A stretch of DNA of 64,000 bases from Candidatus Kinetoplastidibacterium crithidiae (lineage in GTDB: Bacteria; Pseudomonadota; Gammaproteobacteria; Burkholderiales; Burkholderiaceae_B). The position numbers and the translations under genes were made by a program. The notes beneath the pieces were generated by a model. It was not told the DNA's origin. It worked only from the letters and a program-made list of their open reading frames with translations, and searched no databases. Shown here piece after piece: positions 18,187-27,012 of this stretch (position 1 is the stretch's first letter; every line of letters starts with the position of its first letter). The stretch covers positions 1-64,000 of the forward strand of contig JADMLC010000004.1 of assembly GCA_019278155.1 (NCBI GenBank), in the 5' to 3' direction.

Positions 18187-18939
18187 TTAAATAACTATTT
18201 TTGAAACCCATTCTTCTAAAAATGAAATATCTGTATTAACATTTGAATCCATTCCTAATAATGTAACTGATATATAATTTTTAGAGATTGCATAAAAATC
18301 AGTTCCTTCAATATCATCAACAGATGATCCTAATTGACCTATCCAGTAAACTGGCTCCCCATAAGGATTATAACTTTTTATCATGTTTTTAGAAGGCAGT
18401 CTTTTACCTAACTGTGTTACTAAAACGCCTTTTATAGCATTTAAACTGACATCAGGTATATTTATATTTAATAAAAAAAGACTGTCTATACCATAATCAA
18501 TATAACTTTTAACAAAAATGCTAGCTATTTTGACTGCACTATCTATATGTTTCCAGCCTTTACCCACTAAAGAAAAAGCTATAGCAGGAATACCAAGAAC
18601 ATAAGCCTCTCTTGCAGCAGCAACAGTTCCTGAATACAGAACATCATTACCCATGTTTGCTCCGTTATTTATTCCAGATATTACTAAATCTGGTTTCTTA
18701 TCTAATAATCCTGTTAAAGATAAGTGAACACAATCTGTTGGGGTACCATTCACTATCATAAAATCATCACAATTTACATGAACATTCAATGGCCTATTAA
18801 GAGTTAGTGAATTAGATACACCGCTGCAATTAGATTCTGGGACGACAACTTGCAAATCTACTATGCTTTGCAAAGATTCAGCTAGCTTTTTTAAGCCTTT
18901 AGCATGATAACCGTCATCATTAGATAAAAGAATACGCAT
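18187..18939 (-). CDS. surE: 5'/3'-nucleotidase SurE
   Basis: Metal-dependent survival protein that dephosphorylates nucleoside monophosphates and short polyphosphate. MRILLSNDDG carries the metal ligands Asp8 and Asp9. VVPESNCSGVSNSLTL, NGTPTDCVHL and SGINNGANMGNDVLYSGTVAA are the other conserved segments. Length 250 is standard. It is divergent from plsY across about 70 bases and precedes nlpD, retaining surE-nlpD order with the intervening pcm gene missing. Confidence 0.95.
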   Translation of the reverse strand: MRILLSNDDGYHAKGLKKLAESLQSIVDLQVVVPESNCSGVSNSLTLNRPLNVHVNCDDFMIVNGTPTDCVHLSLTGLLDKKPDLVISGINNGANMGNDVLYSGTVAAAREAYVLGIPAIAFSLVGKGWKHIDSAVKIASIFVKSYIDYGIDSLFLLNINIPDVSLNAIKGVLVTQLGKRLPSKNMIKSYNPYGEPVYWIGQLGSSVDDIEGTDFYAISKNYISVTLLGMDSNVNTDISFLEEWVSKIVI

Positions 18940-19010
18940 TAAAAACCTACATATAAATTAATTAATAATTATAATATTAGAACTATATCACATAGCCATG
19001 GAGACATATT

Positions 19011-19637
19011 ATGTATACAGAGATACTAAATAAAAACTATTTGTTATTAATATTAATTTCCTATTTGATTGGATCAATTCCTTCTGCTATTTTAACCAGT
19101 AAAATCATGGGCTTAAAAGACCCAAGAACATTCGGGTCAAAAAATCCAGGTGCCACCAATATGCTAAGAACTGGAAATAAAATTGCGGCTATAGCAACTC
19201 TTATTGGAGACATATCAAAAGGATATATAGGTTTAAAAATAGTACAGGTATACTACCACCACAACCCACAAATAGAAATAATATGTTGCAGTGCCATTGC
19301 CATATTATTAGGGCACATATACCCTATATTTACAAAATTCGTAGGTGGCAAAGGTGTGGCCACATTCTTTGGAATTTTAATAAATATAGAACCGACACTA
19401 GCTTTTATTTCTTTTATAACATGGTTAATAACAACAAAAATTTATAAATACTCCTCTCTTTCTTCCATCATAGTTAGCTTACTAACACCAATATATTATA
19501 TATTATTTGATAAAATACTATGGAAAACAGAGAAGCCTTTTTTGATGTTAATAATTACAATATGCACAATAATATTATCTAGACATCGAAACAATATTAT
19601 CAGGTTACTACAAAACAAAGAAAACAAAATCAAATAA
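19011..19637 (+). CDS. plsY: Acyl-phosphate:glycerol-3-phosphate acyltransferase PlsY
   Basis: Integral membrane enzyme for the first acyl transfer of phospholipid synthesis. The three PlsY active-site motifs are visible: IGSIPSAILTSK, the FGSKNPGATNMLRTGNK stretch, and HIYPIFTKFVGGKGVATFFG. Five hydrophobic segments fill the remainder. Length is 208. A GGAGA ribosome binding site precedes the ATG by about seven bases. It faces away from surE and converges on tsaD, the two genes often being neighbours (the ygiH/gcp pair). Confidence 0.95.
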   Translation: MYTEILNKNYLLLILISYLIGSIPSAILTSKIMGLKDPRTFGSKNPGATNMLRTGNKIAAIATLIGDISKGYIGLKIVQVYYHHNPQIEIICCSAIAILLGHIYPIFTKFVGGKGVATFFGILINIEPTLAFISFITWLITTKIYKYSSLSSIIVSLLTPIYYILFDKILWKTEKPFLMLIITICTIILSRHRNNIIRLLQNKENKIK

Positions 19638-19651
19638 TATATAAATAATAA

Positions 19652-20695
19652 TTATATGTATATATTATTTACATCTTTTAAATTCCATCTTGGTTTCACT
19701 GACAAATTATATTTAAGACTATCTATATTAATTAAGTTATATTTAATTCTTAAATATGCAGCAAAAGCAATCATAGCAGCATTATCAGTAGATAAATCTA
19801 ATGGTGGAAAATAAACTTTACAAGATAAAGATTTTAACGATTCTAACATGCTAGCACGTAATAAATTATTAGCACTTACACCACCAGCAACTACTATCGT
19901 TTTAATACCTGTTCTCTTTACAGCTAAGTAACTTTTATGTATCAATATATCTACTATTGACTTCTGAATAGACGCCGCAATATTTGCTCGAGATATATGG
20001 TTAAATATTTCTCTCGACTGTAGTTCTTTTATTTTAATCATTGCAGCTGTTTTCAAACCGCTAAAACTAAAATCTAAACTAGCACTATTAAACATAGGTC
20101 TTGGAATTTGAAAGACGTTAGGATCCCCATTAACTGCTAATTTTGCGATTTCTGCCCCATTACAATAATCTAGGCCCATTAATCTAGCAGTTTTGTCAAA
20201 AGCCTCACCAGCTGCATCATCCAGAGTCTCCCCTATTACATCATAATCACCAATTTTATTAACTGTCATTAATTGAGTATGCCCACCTGAAACCAACAAA
20301 GAAATAAATGGAAATTCCAACTTTTCATTGGAAATTAATGGAGACAGTAGATGACCTTCTAGGTGATGTATTGGAATAGCAGGTATATTCATAGACCAGG
20401 CTGCAGTTTGTGCAAAACTAGATCCAATTAAAAGTGATCCACTTAATCCCGGACCAATAGTATAGGCAATGGCATCTATATCACAAAAAGACAAACCACT
20501 TTTTTCAAATGCTTGTTTCGTTAACAAAGAAATTTTATTGACATGATCTCTAGATGCTAATTCTGGAACTACACCTCCATAATCTTTATGAATGATAGAT
20601 TGGTTATTGATCAAATTTACAATAACACCTCGATCGCTACAGAATATTGCTACTCCAGTATCATCACAAGAACTTTCAAATCCGAGAATAATCAT
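19652..20695 (-). CDS. tsaD: tRNA N6-adenosine threonylcarbamoyltransferase TsaD
   Basis: Catalytic subunit that attaches threonylcarbamoyl to A37 of ANN-decoding tRNAs, working with TsaB/TsaE/TsaC. It is an ASKHA-fold protein with ILGFESSCDDTGVAI at the start, the metal ligands in PIHHLEGHLLSP, LLVSGGHTQL, GAEIAKLAVNGDPN and VVAGGVSANNLLR. The start is ATG 20695; the preceding in-frame TTG adds nothing conserved. Length 347 is slightly longer than E. coli (337). It is divergent from trxA and convergent with plsY. Confidence 0.95.
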   Translation of the reverse strand: MIILGFESSCDDTGVAIFCSDRGVIVNLINNQSIIHKDYGGVVPELASRDHVNKISLLTKQAFEKSGLSFCDIDAIAYTIGPGLSGSLLIGSSFAQTAAWSMNIPAIPIHHLEGHLLSPLISNEKLEFPFISLLVSGGHTQLMTVNKIGDYDVIGETLDDAAGEAFDKTARLMGLDYCNGAEIAKLAVNGDPNVFQIPRPMFNSASLDFSFSGLKTAAMIKIKELQSREIFNHISRANIAASIQKSIVDILIHKSYLAVKRTGIKTIVVAGGVSANNLLRASMLESLKSLSCKVYFPPLDLSTDNAAMIAFAAYLRIKYNLINIDSLKYNLSVKPRWNLKDVNNIYI

Positions 20696-20796
20696 CAAAA
20701 AAACTCTAATTTAATGGTAAAATAAAAATGTTTCTATCAAGAACAATATATTGAGTTAATACTTTTAAAAATATCTATAAAATTTACGAGGCAAAA

Positions 20797-21114
20797 ATGA
20801 ACTTACTAAATTTAGATCAAGAATCATTTAATGAAACCATAAAAAAAGATGGCATCATTGTAGTTGATTTTTGGGCTCCTTGGTGCGGCCCTTGTCGTAA
20901 TTTTGCTCCTATTTTTGAAGAAGCTTCAAAAAAATACAAAGATATTTTATTTGTGAAAATAAATATTGATAATGAATCTAAATTAGCATCATCATTAAAT
21001 ATTAGATCTATACCAACAATTTTAATATATAAAAATCAAGAAATTATATATTCAAAACCAGGATCTTTATCAGCAAAACAACTGGAAGAAATAATTAACA
21101 CAGCAAAACAATAA
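20797..21114 (+). CDS. trxA: Thioredoxin
   Basis: General dithiol-disulfide oxidoreductase. The active site DFWAPWCGPCR has Cys30 and Cys33 in the canonical WCGPC context, and IRSIPTILIYKNQEI holds the cis-proline. Length 105 matches E. coli TrxA. A GAGG ribosome binding site lies just upstream of the ATG. It is monocistronic between the divergent tsaD and convergent yigZ. The stops of trxA and yigZ are about 23 bases apart. Confidence 0.97.
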   Translation: MNLLNLDQESFNETIKKDGIIVVDFWAPWCGPCRNFAPIFEEASKKYKDILFVKINIDNESKLASSLNIRSIPTILIYKNQEIIYSKPGSLSAKQLEEIINTAKQ

Positions 21115-21137
21115 AATATTGAGACGATATTACTGAT

Positions 21138-21716
21138 TTATAACCAAACGACACTACCTTTAGTAATATCGTTCACTGTACTAACAACTAATTCCATACT
21201 ATTATATGGTATTTTCATTTTGATGATAACAAATCTGCCATAAAACTCCTCCGATAATAAATCGACATAATCCATTTTTCGGAGCCTATTATTCAATAAA
21301 GAAAAATAACTTATTTCTATTTTACATTTTAAATGCGAATAATTAATAATATCTATTAGTATTCCTGTATTCACACATTCAGAAGCACAAAAACGATAAG
21401 CTCTAATTAAACCACCACTTCCTAGTTTTATTCCACCATACCAACGTGATACAAGTATGGCTATTCTATCTAAGTTATTCATTTCTATAACATCAAAAAT
21501 AGACTTTCCTGCTGTTCCACTAGGCTCTTTATCATCATTTAAACGAGCTACACCAGCAATTCTAAATGCCCAGCAATTATGAGTTGCTGTTCTAGAAATG
21601 TGTTGTTCAAAAAAAAATTCTGCTTCTTGACAGCTATCAACATATGCGGCATTAGTTAAAAAACGACTTTTTTTAATAAAACATTCATGAATACAATTCC
21701 CAAGCAAAGTTTTCAT
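21138..21716 (-). CDS. yigZ: YigZ/IMPACT family protein (UPF0029)
   Basis: Conserved protein of the YigZ/IMPACT family whose bacterial function is not settled (a translation or RNA role is suspected for eukaryotic IMPACT). The signature DDKEPSGTAGKSIFDVIE and LVSRWYGGIKLGSGGLIRAY is intact, followed by a C-terminal EF-G-fold domain (UPF0029 C-term). Length 192 is typical. It converges on trxA. A perfect 11-bp inverted repeat (21124-21134 with 21162-21172) straddles its stop codon and could end transcription from both sides, though no T-run accompanies it. Confidence 0.85.
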   Translation of the reverse strand: MKTLLGNCIHECFIKKSRFLTNAAYVDSCQEAEFFFEQHISRTATHNCWAFRIAGVARLNDDKEPSGTAGKSIFDVIEMNNLDRIAILVSRWYGGIKLGSGGLIRAYRFCASECVNTGILIDIINYSHLKCKIEISYFSLLNNRLRKMDYVDLLSEEFYGRFVIIKMKIPYNSMELVVSTVNDITKGSVVWL

Positions 21717-21763
21717 ATATTTAAACTTCGAAATAATTGTAATAAAAATAATGTAACAATATG

Positions 21764-22234
21764 TTAAGAAATATTACCACGCAAATTCTTGAAGAATTTA
21801 CTTAAAATATGGCTGCAATTTGATACAATATCGCCATCAAATTGTAATACATTAGTATGATGATTTATTTCTCTCAAAGAAGGCAAATTGATAACACTAC
21901 CACATACTCCTGTTTTATAATCTTTCGCTCCAAAGATAACTTTTGTTATTCTGGCACTAAAAATAGCACCCAGACACATAAGACAAGGCTCTAAAGTTAC
22001 ATATATACTCATTCCAGAAAATCTATAATTATTTATATTTTTTGCAACAGAACGAATAGCCACTATTTCAGCATGGGCAGTGGGGTCGTTGTCAACTATG
22101 GTCCTATTATATCCATAACCAATAGGATTCCTAGAACTATCAACTATAACAGCACCTACTGGAACCTCTCCAATTTTATAAGCATATTCAGCCTCTTTCA
22201 AGGCTAATTCCAACATCATATGGTCATGTTCCAT
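21764..22234 (-). CDS. tadA: tRNA-specific adenosine deaminase TadA
   Basis: Deaminates A34 to inosine in tRNA-Arg(ACG). The zinc site is HAE (His54, Glu56) in DPTAHAEIVAIR with Cys84/Cys87 in LEPCLMCLGA; PVGAVIV and the EVP loop are also present. The start is set at ATG 22234 (MEHDHMMLELAL), giving 156 residues and an 11-base overlap with the end of queD. A start 30 bases further upstream (22264) exists, but its ten extra residues have no counterpart in the family. Neither start has a good ribosome binding site, so coupling to queD translation is likely. Confidence 0.9.
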   Translation of the reverse strand: MEHDHMMLELALKEAEYAYKIGEVPVGAVIVDSSRNPIGYGYNRTIVDNDPTAHAEIVAIRSVAKNINNYRFSGMSIYVTLEPCLMCLGAIFSARITKVIFGAKDYKTGVCGSVINLPSLREINHHTNVLQFDGDIVSNCSHILSKFFKNLRGNIS

Positions 22235-22670
22235 GATATTCAGCCCAGCAATTAGGAGTTTCATAAATACGTATTTTTTTTAAAATTAAACTCTTATCAT
22301 AATTTTTTTTATAAATTGGAAATAAAATATTATAAGCGATTAATGATAAATTTTCTGCTGTTGGCACCCGATCTAAAACTACAGTTTTATGATTAGGCAA
22401 TGTTTTTAAAAAATTTAAAACTAGCAAATCTTGGTCATATACTAAAAATGCATGATCCCAATTTGAAACAACATATTTCATGGCAATTGATTTTACATCA
22501 GAAAAATCCATAACCATGCCATAATCACATTCGCTATCAACTTTAGATAAAAACCCCTCCAAAGTAATTTCTAATACATATCTGTGACCATGTATGTTTT
22601 TACATTGTCCTTTATGATTAGGAATTCTATGACCTGCATCAAATTCTAACTTTCTAGTAATTGAAATCAT
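22224..22670 (-). CDS. queD: 6-carboxy-5,6,7,8-tetrahydropterin synthase
   Basis: Converts dihydroneopterin triphosphate to carboxytetrahydropterin in queuosine (7-deazaguanine) synthesis. Zinc ligands are His14 (FDAGHRI), His27 and His29 (NIHGHRY), with catalytic Cys23. DWDH-like NWDHAFLVYD and the closing YETPNCWAEY are standard. Length 148 is slightly longer than E. coli QueD (121) and fits the betaproteobacterial form. Its start overlaps the queE stop by four bases and its end overlaps tadA, so queE-queD-tadA form a coupled tRNA-modification unit. Confidence 0.93.
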   Translation of the reverse strand: MISITRKLEFDAGHRIPNHKGQCKNIHGHRYVLEITLEGFLSKVDSECDYGMVMDFSDVKSIAMKYVVSNWDHAFLVYDQDLLVLNFLKTLPNHKTVVLDRVPTAENLSLIAYNILFPIYKKNYDKSLILKKIRIYETPNCWAEYHGT

Positions 22671-23302
22671 GGAATACCTATATATTTATGAGTTTGAAGA
22701 CTAAGACGCCATTTCGGATGAGCAATACAATATTCAACAGATAATCTGGTATTATCTTTTAAGTTGGCATCATATAAAGGCTGCAAAAAAAAATGTTCAA
22801 AATCCATATATAACAAATTGTCAATATCTACATTTGCTTGTGGATAAACAACTTTAATTTCATTACCAGATTTTAAAATCATATCACTTGATCCTTTAGG
22901 ACTTACACAAATCCAATCTATGCCATCAGGAGGAATAATAGTACCATTTGTTTCAATAGCAATAAAAAAACCAGAATCATGTAATGCATTAATTAATTGC
23001 ATATCAACCTGGAGTAATGGCTCACCACCAGTTAAAACAACATAACGATCTTCATAATTCTCACTACCCCATTCCTTTGAAATACTTTGAACTAATAAGT
23101 CAACACTTTTAAACTTCCCCCCATTAACCCCATTAGTTCCAATAAAATCAGTATCACAAAATTTACACTTTGATGATAATCTATCTTTCTCCAAACCATT
23201 CCATAAATTACATCCTGAAAATCTACAAAAAACTGCAGCCCTTCCAGAATGAAAACCCTCACCTTGTAATGTTTTAAATATTTCTTTTACAGAATAAGAC
23301 AT
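22667..23302 (-). CDS. queE: 7-carboxy-7-deazaguanine synthase QueE
   Basis: Radical-SAM enzyme that contracts carboxytetrahydropterin to carboxydeazaguanine, the step after QueD. The cluster motif is Cys31, Cys46, Cys49, spacing CX14CX2C, as described for Burkholderia QueE rather than the usual CX3CX2C. YVVLTGGEPLLQ and FFIAIETNGTI are the SAM and substrate segments. Length is 211. No Shine-Dalgarno precedes the ATG: the 24 bases upstream are a pure ATT repeat on the coding strand. First gene of the queE-queD-tadA unit. Confidence 0.93.
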   Translation of the reverse strand: MSYSVKEIFKTLQGEGFHSGRAAVFCRFSGCNLWNGLEKDRLSSKCKFCDTDFIGTNGVNGGKFKSVDLLVQSISKEWGSENYEDRYVVLTGGEPLLQVDMQLINALHDSGFFIAIETNGTIIPPDGIDWICVSPKGSSDMILKSGNEIKVVYPQANVDIDNLLYMDFEHFFLQPLYDANLKDNTRLSVEYCIAHPKWRLSLQTHKYIGIP

Positions 23303-23326
23303 AATAATAATAATAATAATAATAAT
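23303..23326. repeat. (AAT)8 trinucleotide microsatellite abutting the queE start
   Basis: Eight uninterrupted AAT units on the plus strand (ATT on the queE coding strand) directly adjoin the queE ATG, occupying the place where its ribosome binding site should be. Further imperfect AAT continues to about 23340. Slippage here would alter leader length. Confidence 0.9.
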
Positions 23327-23413
23327 ATAAAAATAATAAGATCACTAATATAGTACAAAACATTTTATAAATCATTTAATATATTGAAAATATACTATAC
23401 TTTTTAATATTAG

Positions 23414-23871
23414 CTTATAAACTTATTAAATATTAAAGATAATATACATGATAAATTAGTAACTACATTAATAAGTCATAAAACAAAAAGATCAAGTACT
23501 TTAAAACTTCTATTAGAATCAATCAAAGAAAAAGAGATAGAAAAAAGGACACAGCTTAATAATATTGATATACTTTCTATAATTGAAAAACAAATAAATC
23601 AAAAGTTGAAGCTAATTCGAAAATTGGTAAAAACAAAAAAACTTAAAGTCATATAAGAAAAAATGAAATTTTAGTTATCAAAGAATCTTTGCTGAATCAA
23701 ACTTTTGATGAAGAGACAAATCGAGTAATCAATATACCATTTAATTTATTAAAGTGAAATGGATCAATTTGAAAGCTTCAATTGAAGTGAAATAGTAAAC
23801 ATCAGGAAAAATTGATTAATAAAATTAATACGTCTGCAATTTCAAAAAATATCCACAAATATTTTATATAA
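23414..23871 (+). pseudogene. yqeY: Frameshifted yqeY relic (GatB/YqeY-domain protein)
   Basis: No intact gene lies between queE and prfB, but translation shows a decayed YqeY. In the frame ending at the TAA of 23654-23656 the text NIKDNIHDKLVTTLISH, RSSTLKLLLESIKEKEIEKR and TQLNNIDILSIIEKQI follows the YqeY N-terminal pattern (LKxxINEDLxxAMRxxD, RLxTLRLLLxAIKxxEIDxR). From 23656 a shifted frame gives KNEILVIKESLLNQTFDEE, matching the middle (EIxVLxxYLPxQLSEEEI). Near 23821-23871 in that frame KINTSAISKNI resembles the C-terminal GRADMxxVSxxVK. There is no in-frame ATG, at least one frameshift and internal stops. YqeY is a small protein of unclear, perhaps tRNA amidotransferase-related, function. 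Homology is by eye. Confidence 0.6.
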
Positions 23872-23905
23872 TAAATAAAAATACAAACTTAACTAATAGC
23901 AAAAT

Positions 23906-25010
23906 ATGAATATAGAAGGCCAAAATAATATACTAATTACAATGAAAGATTTTCTAAGAAGAGTACTGGAATTACGGAGGTATCTTTGAATATGATAAAA
24001 AAATAGAGAAATTAAAAATTATTGAAGCAGAATTAGAGAATCCTGATTTATGGAATAATCATAGTTATGCACAAAAAATTAGCAAAGAAAAGAAAATATT
24101 AGAAGAAACAATATTTGAGCTAACTAAAATACATGATGATATCCAAGACTCTATAGAAATATTTTATTTAGCACAAACAGATAATGATAATCAATTAATA
24201 AAGAACTTAGAAAACAATATCGTTTTATTCAAAGAAACAATTGAATCATTAGAATTCAAAAGAATGTTTGTAAATAAAACTGATTCGCTTAATTGTTTTT
24301 TAGATATTCAATCTGGTGCTGGTGGTACAGAAGCACAAGACTGGGCTTTTATGTTAATGAGACAGTACATAAGGTACTCAGAAAAAAAAGGATTCAAAAT
24401 TGAAATTCTAGAAGAGTCATTAGGTGAAATTGCAGGAATAAAATCTGCTACATTAAAAGTAATTGGAAACTATGCATACGGATATCTAAGAACTGAGACA
24501 GGAATACATCGACTCGTACGAAAAAGTCCTTTTGATTCTTCCAATGGCAGACACACATCTTTTGCTAGCATATTTGTTTATCCAGAAATAGATGACTCAT
24601 TTGAGGTAGAGATAAACCAGTCTGATTTAAGAATAGACACATATAGAGCTAGTGGTGCTGGTGGTCAACACATTAACAAAACTGATTCTGCCGTCAGAAT
24701 AACACATAACCCTACAGGGATAGTAGTACAATGTCAAAATGATAGATCTCAACATAGGAATAAAGCTGAAGCCTTACAAATATTAAAATCTAAACTATAC
24801 GACTTAGAAATAAGAAATCGTTTGCATGAAAAAAAATTATTAGAAGATTCAAAAACTGATGTTGCTTGGGGACACCAAATAAGGTCATATGTATTAGATC
24901 AGAGTAGAATTAAGGACAATAGAACAAATGTTGAAGTATCTAATACACAAAAAGTACTAGATGGTGATTTAGATGTCTTTATTAAATCAAGCCTTAAACA
25001 AGGGATATAA
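23906..25010 (+). CDS. prfB: Peptide chain release factor 2 (programmed +1 frameshift)
   Basis: RF2 ends translation at UGA and UAA. Translation starts at ATG 23906 ([16 protein letters not shown]), runs to CTT at 23984-23986, meets an in-frame TGA (23987-23989) and must shift +1 to continue at GAA 23988, giving a product of about 367 residues, close to E. coli 365. After the shift the sequence [20 protein letters not shown] is typical RF2. The anticodon-like [11 protein letters not shown] carries SPF, specific for RF2, and [15 protein letters not shown] carries the GGQ motif that triggers peptide release. A naive reading would start it wrongly at 24264. It precedes lysS, the classic prfB-lysS pair. 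Confidence 0.95.
23976..23989 (+). promoter_or_regulatory. RF2 autoregulatory frameshift signal
   Basis: GGAGG (23976-23980), a three-base spacer, then CTT TGA (23984-23989). The internal Shine-Dalgarno-like sequence and slippery CTT before UGA match the known prfB recoding element: low RF2 slows termination at UGA and favours the +1 slip to TTT, restoring RF2. The spacing is the canonical three bases. Confidence 0.93.
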
Positions 25011-25088
25011 AAATACATTATAAGTAATTAAGATAGCACAATATTACATTTATCAATACTTTAATATAACAATACATCAAACAATACT

Positions 25089-26612
25089 ATGAATGAGCAT
25101 ACTAACAATAATTCTGAAGATACAGAGCATAATAAACTAATAGATGAGAGACGTTCTAAATTAGAAAAAAATAGAATAGCAGGTTTTAACTATCCAAATG
25201 ATCTTATACCTAGCAATAAAAATCTAGAATTAATAAGTCAATATAACAATTTAAGCAAAGAAAAACTTCAAGAAGCCAATATCAAAGTCCAGATTGCCGG
25301 ACGCATAATGCTCAAAAGAATTATGGGGGCCGCCAGTTTTGCAAGCTTACAAGATAGTACTGCTAGAATACAATTATATTTAGATAAGAAAAAAATAGGT
25401 GATGACGTATATCAAGAATTTAAACAATTTGATATTGGTGACATAGTATACGTCGAAGGAATAATGTTTAAAACAAATAAGGATGAATTATCTGTACATG
25501 TTTCTTCGATAAAAATTCTCTCTAAAGCTATTAGACCTATGCCTGATAAATTTCATGGTATATCTAACCAAAATATAAAATATAGGCAAAGGTACCTCGA
25601 TTTAATAATATCAGAAGACACTCGTCAAACTTTTAAAATACGTAGTGACGTAATTAATTACATTAGACAACATATGCATGAATCTAATTTCATGGAAGTA
25701 GAAACTCCGATGCTACATGTCATACCGGGTGGAGCTGCAGCTAAGCCTTTTATCACACACCATAATTCTCTTAATATGGATATGTACCTTAGAATAGCTC
25801 CAGAACTATACTTAAAAAGATTAATAATTGGTGGCTTTGAAAAAGTTTTTGAATTAAATCGTAATTTCAGGAATGAAGGTGTAAGCCCTAGACATAATCC
25901 AGAATTTACAATGATGGAATTCTATGCTGCTTATACTGATTATAATTGGTTAATGAACTTTACTGAAAATCTGATAAAAAGAACAGTTATATTAATACAT
26001 AAAGAATCTAAAATAGAATATCAAGGCAGACAATTAGATTTTTCCAAAGAATTTGAAAAAATTAGCATATGTCAAGCTATATGTAAATACAATCCACAAT
26101 ATAATTATAATTCTCTAAATGATAAAGAATTTTTATATAGTGAAATAATAAAATTGAATAATAAACTTAATATAGAAAATCTACAAACAATATCATTAGG
26201 ATATTTACAATTATATTTATTTGAAGAAACTACAGAATCAAAAATATGGGAACCTACTTATATAATTGATTATCCAACCGAAACATCACCTCTTGCAAAA
26301 CAATCAAGCTCACGTCCTCAGATTGCAGAAAGATTTGAATTATTTATAGCAGGACGTGAAATAGCGAATGGATTTTCGGAGCTAAATGATCCAGAAGAAC
26401 AATTACAAAGATTTCTTGATCAAGTTAATAAGAAAAATATAAATATAGAAGAAGAATCACTCTTTCTAGATCTTGATTATGTAAAATCATTAGAGTATGG
26501 CATGCCTCCAACTGGAGGATGCGGGATAGGAATAGACAGATTGCTAATGTTATTAACTAATAAAAATAATATTAGAGATGTCATATTATTCCCTCACATG
26601 AGACCAGAATAA
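25089..26612 (+). CDS. lysS: Lysyl-tRNA synthetase (class II)
   Basis: Charges tRNA-Lys. An N-terminal OB-fold anticodon-binding domain (about 60-160, with [11 protein letters not shown] and [17 protein letters not shown]) precedes the class II catalytic core: motif 2 [20 protein letters not shown], the ATP-binding region and motif 3 [15 protein letters not shown]. Length 507 matches E. coli LysS (505). The first 30 residues are polar and variable. It lies 78 bases after prfB and ends at a strong shared terminator facing fdx. Confidence 0.97.
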   Translation: MNEHTNNNSEDTEHNKLIDERRSKLEKNRIAGFNYPNDLIPSNKNLELISQYNNLSKEKLQEANIKVQIAGRIMLKRIMGAASFASLQDSTARIQLYLDKKKIGDDVYQEFKQFDIGDIVYVEGIMFKTNKDELSVHVSSIKILSKAIRPMPDKFHGISNQNIKYRQRYLDLIISEDTRQTFKIRSDVINYIRQHMHESNFMEVETPMLHVIPGGAAAKPFITHHNSLNMDMYLRIAPELYLKRLIIGGFEKVFELNRNFRNEGVSPRHNPEFTMMEFYAAYTDYNWLMNFTENLIKRTVILIHKESKIEYQGRQLDFSKEFEKISICQAICKYNPQYNYNSLNDKEFLYSEIIKLNNKLNIENLQTISLGYLQLYLFEETTESKIWEPTYIIDYPTETSPLAKQSSSRPQIAERFELFIAGREIANGFSELNDPEEQLQRFLDQVNKKNINIEEESLFLDLDYVKSLEYGMPPTGGCGIGIDRLLMLLTNKNNIRDVILFPHMRPE

Positions 26613-26618
26613 AACTAT

Positions 26619-26657
26619 AAAACTAGCGCATAAATAGAATAAAAAAGCGCTAGTTTT
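26619..26657. terminator. Bidirectional terminator between lysS and fdx
   Basis: AAAACTAGCGC (26619-26629) and GCGCTAGTTTT (26647-26657) form a perfect 11-bp stem with a GC-rich core and a 17-base loop. A and T tracts flank it on both sides, so it can act for lysS (plus) and for the isc operon ending with fdx (minus). Confidence 0.85.
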
Positions 26658-26663
26658 TCAATA

Positions 26664-26999
26664 TTATTCTTTAGCATGATTAATACTATATTTCGGTATT
26701 TCTATTGTTAGATCATCTTTCATAACTATAGCTTGACAAGATAAACGAGAGCAAGATGTTAATCCCCAAGCTTTATCTAGCATATCTTCTTCTATTTCAT
26801 CCATCTTATTCAAAGAAGAAAATCCTTCTTTGATAATAACATGGCAAGTAGTACAAGCACAAACAAGACCGCAAGCATGTTCAATATCTATACCATTAGA
26901 TAATAATATTTCACAAATAGAAGAACCCTCTGGTACATTTTCTATAATTTTACCATTTGGACAGATATTTGGATGAGGAAGTATTGTAATTTTCGGCAT
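26664..26999 (-). CDS. fdx: Isc-type 2Fe-2S ferredoxin
   Basis: Electron donor for Fe-S cluster assembly on IscU. The start is ATG 26999 (MPKITILPHPNICPNG); the eight residues before it in the longer frame are not conserved. The 2Fe-2S ligands are Cys43, Cys49, Cys52 and Cys88 (HACGLVCACTTCH and SRLSCQA), matching E. coli Fdx including the extra Cys47. Length 111 is standard. Last gene of the isc operon, 13 bases after hscA, ending at the bidirectional terminator. Confidence 0.95.
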   Translation of the reverse strand: MPKITILPHPNICPNGKIIENVPEGSSICEILLSNGIDIEHACGLVCACTTCHVIIKEGFSSLNKMDEIEEDMLDKAWGLTSCSRLSCQAIVMKDDLTIEIPKYSINHAKE

Positions 27000-27012
27000 A
27001 TTGAATATTGTA

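Noticed and set aside
21124..21172. 11-bp inverted repeat across the yigZ stop as a terminator for trxA and yigZ.
   Set aside because: It overlaps coding sequence, has a 27-base loop and no T-run; mentioned under yigZ but not called separately.
24264..25010. A short release factor starting at 24264.
   Set aside because: The N-terminal quarter of RF2 is encoded upstream and joined by the programmed frameshift; the ATG at 24264 is internal.
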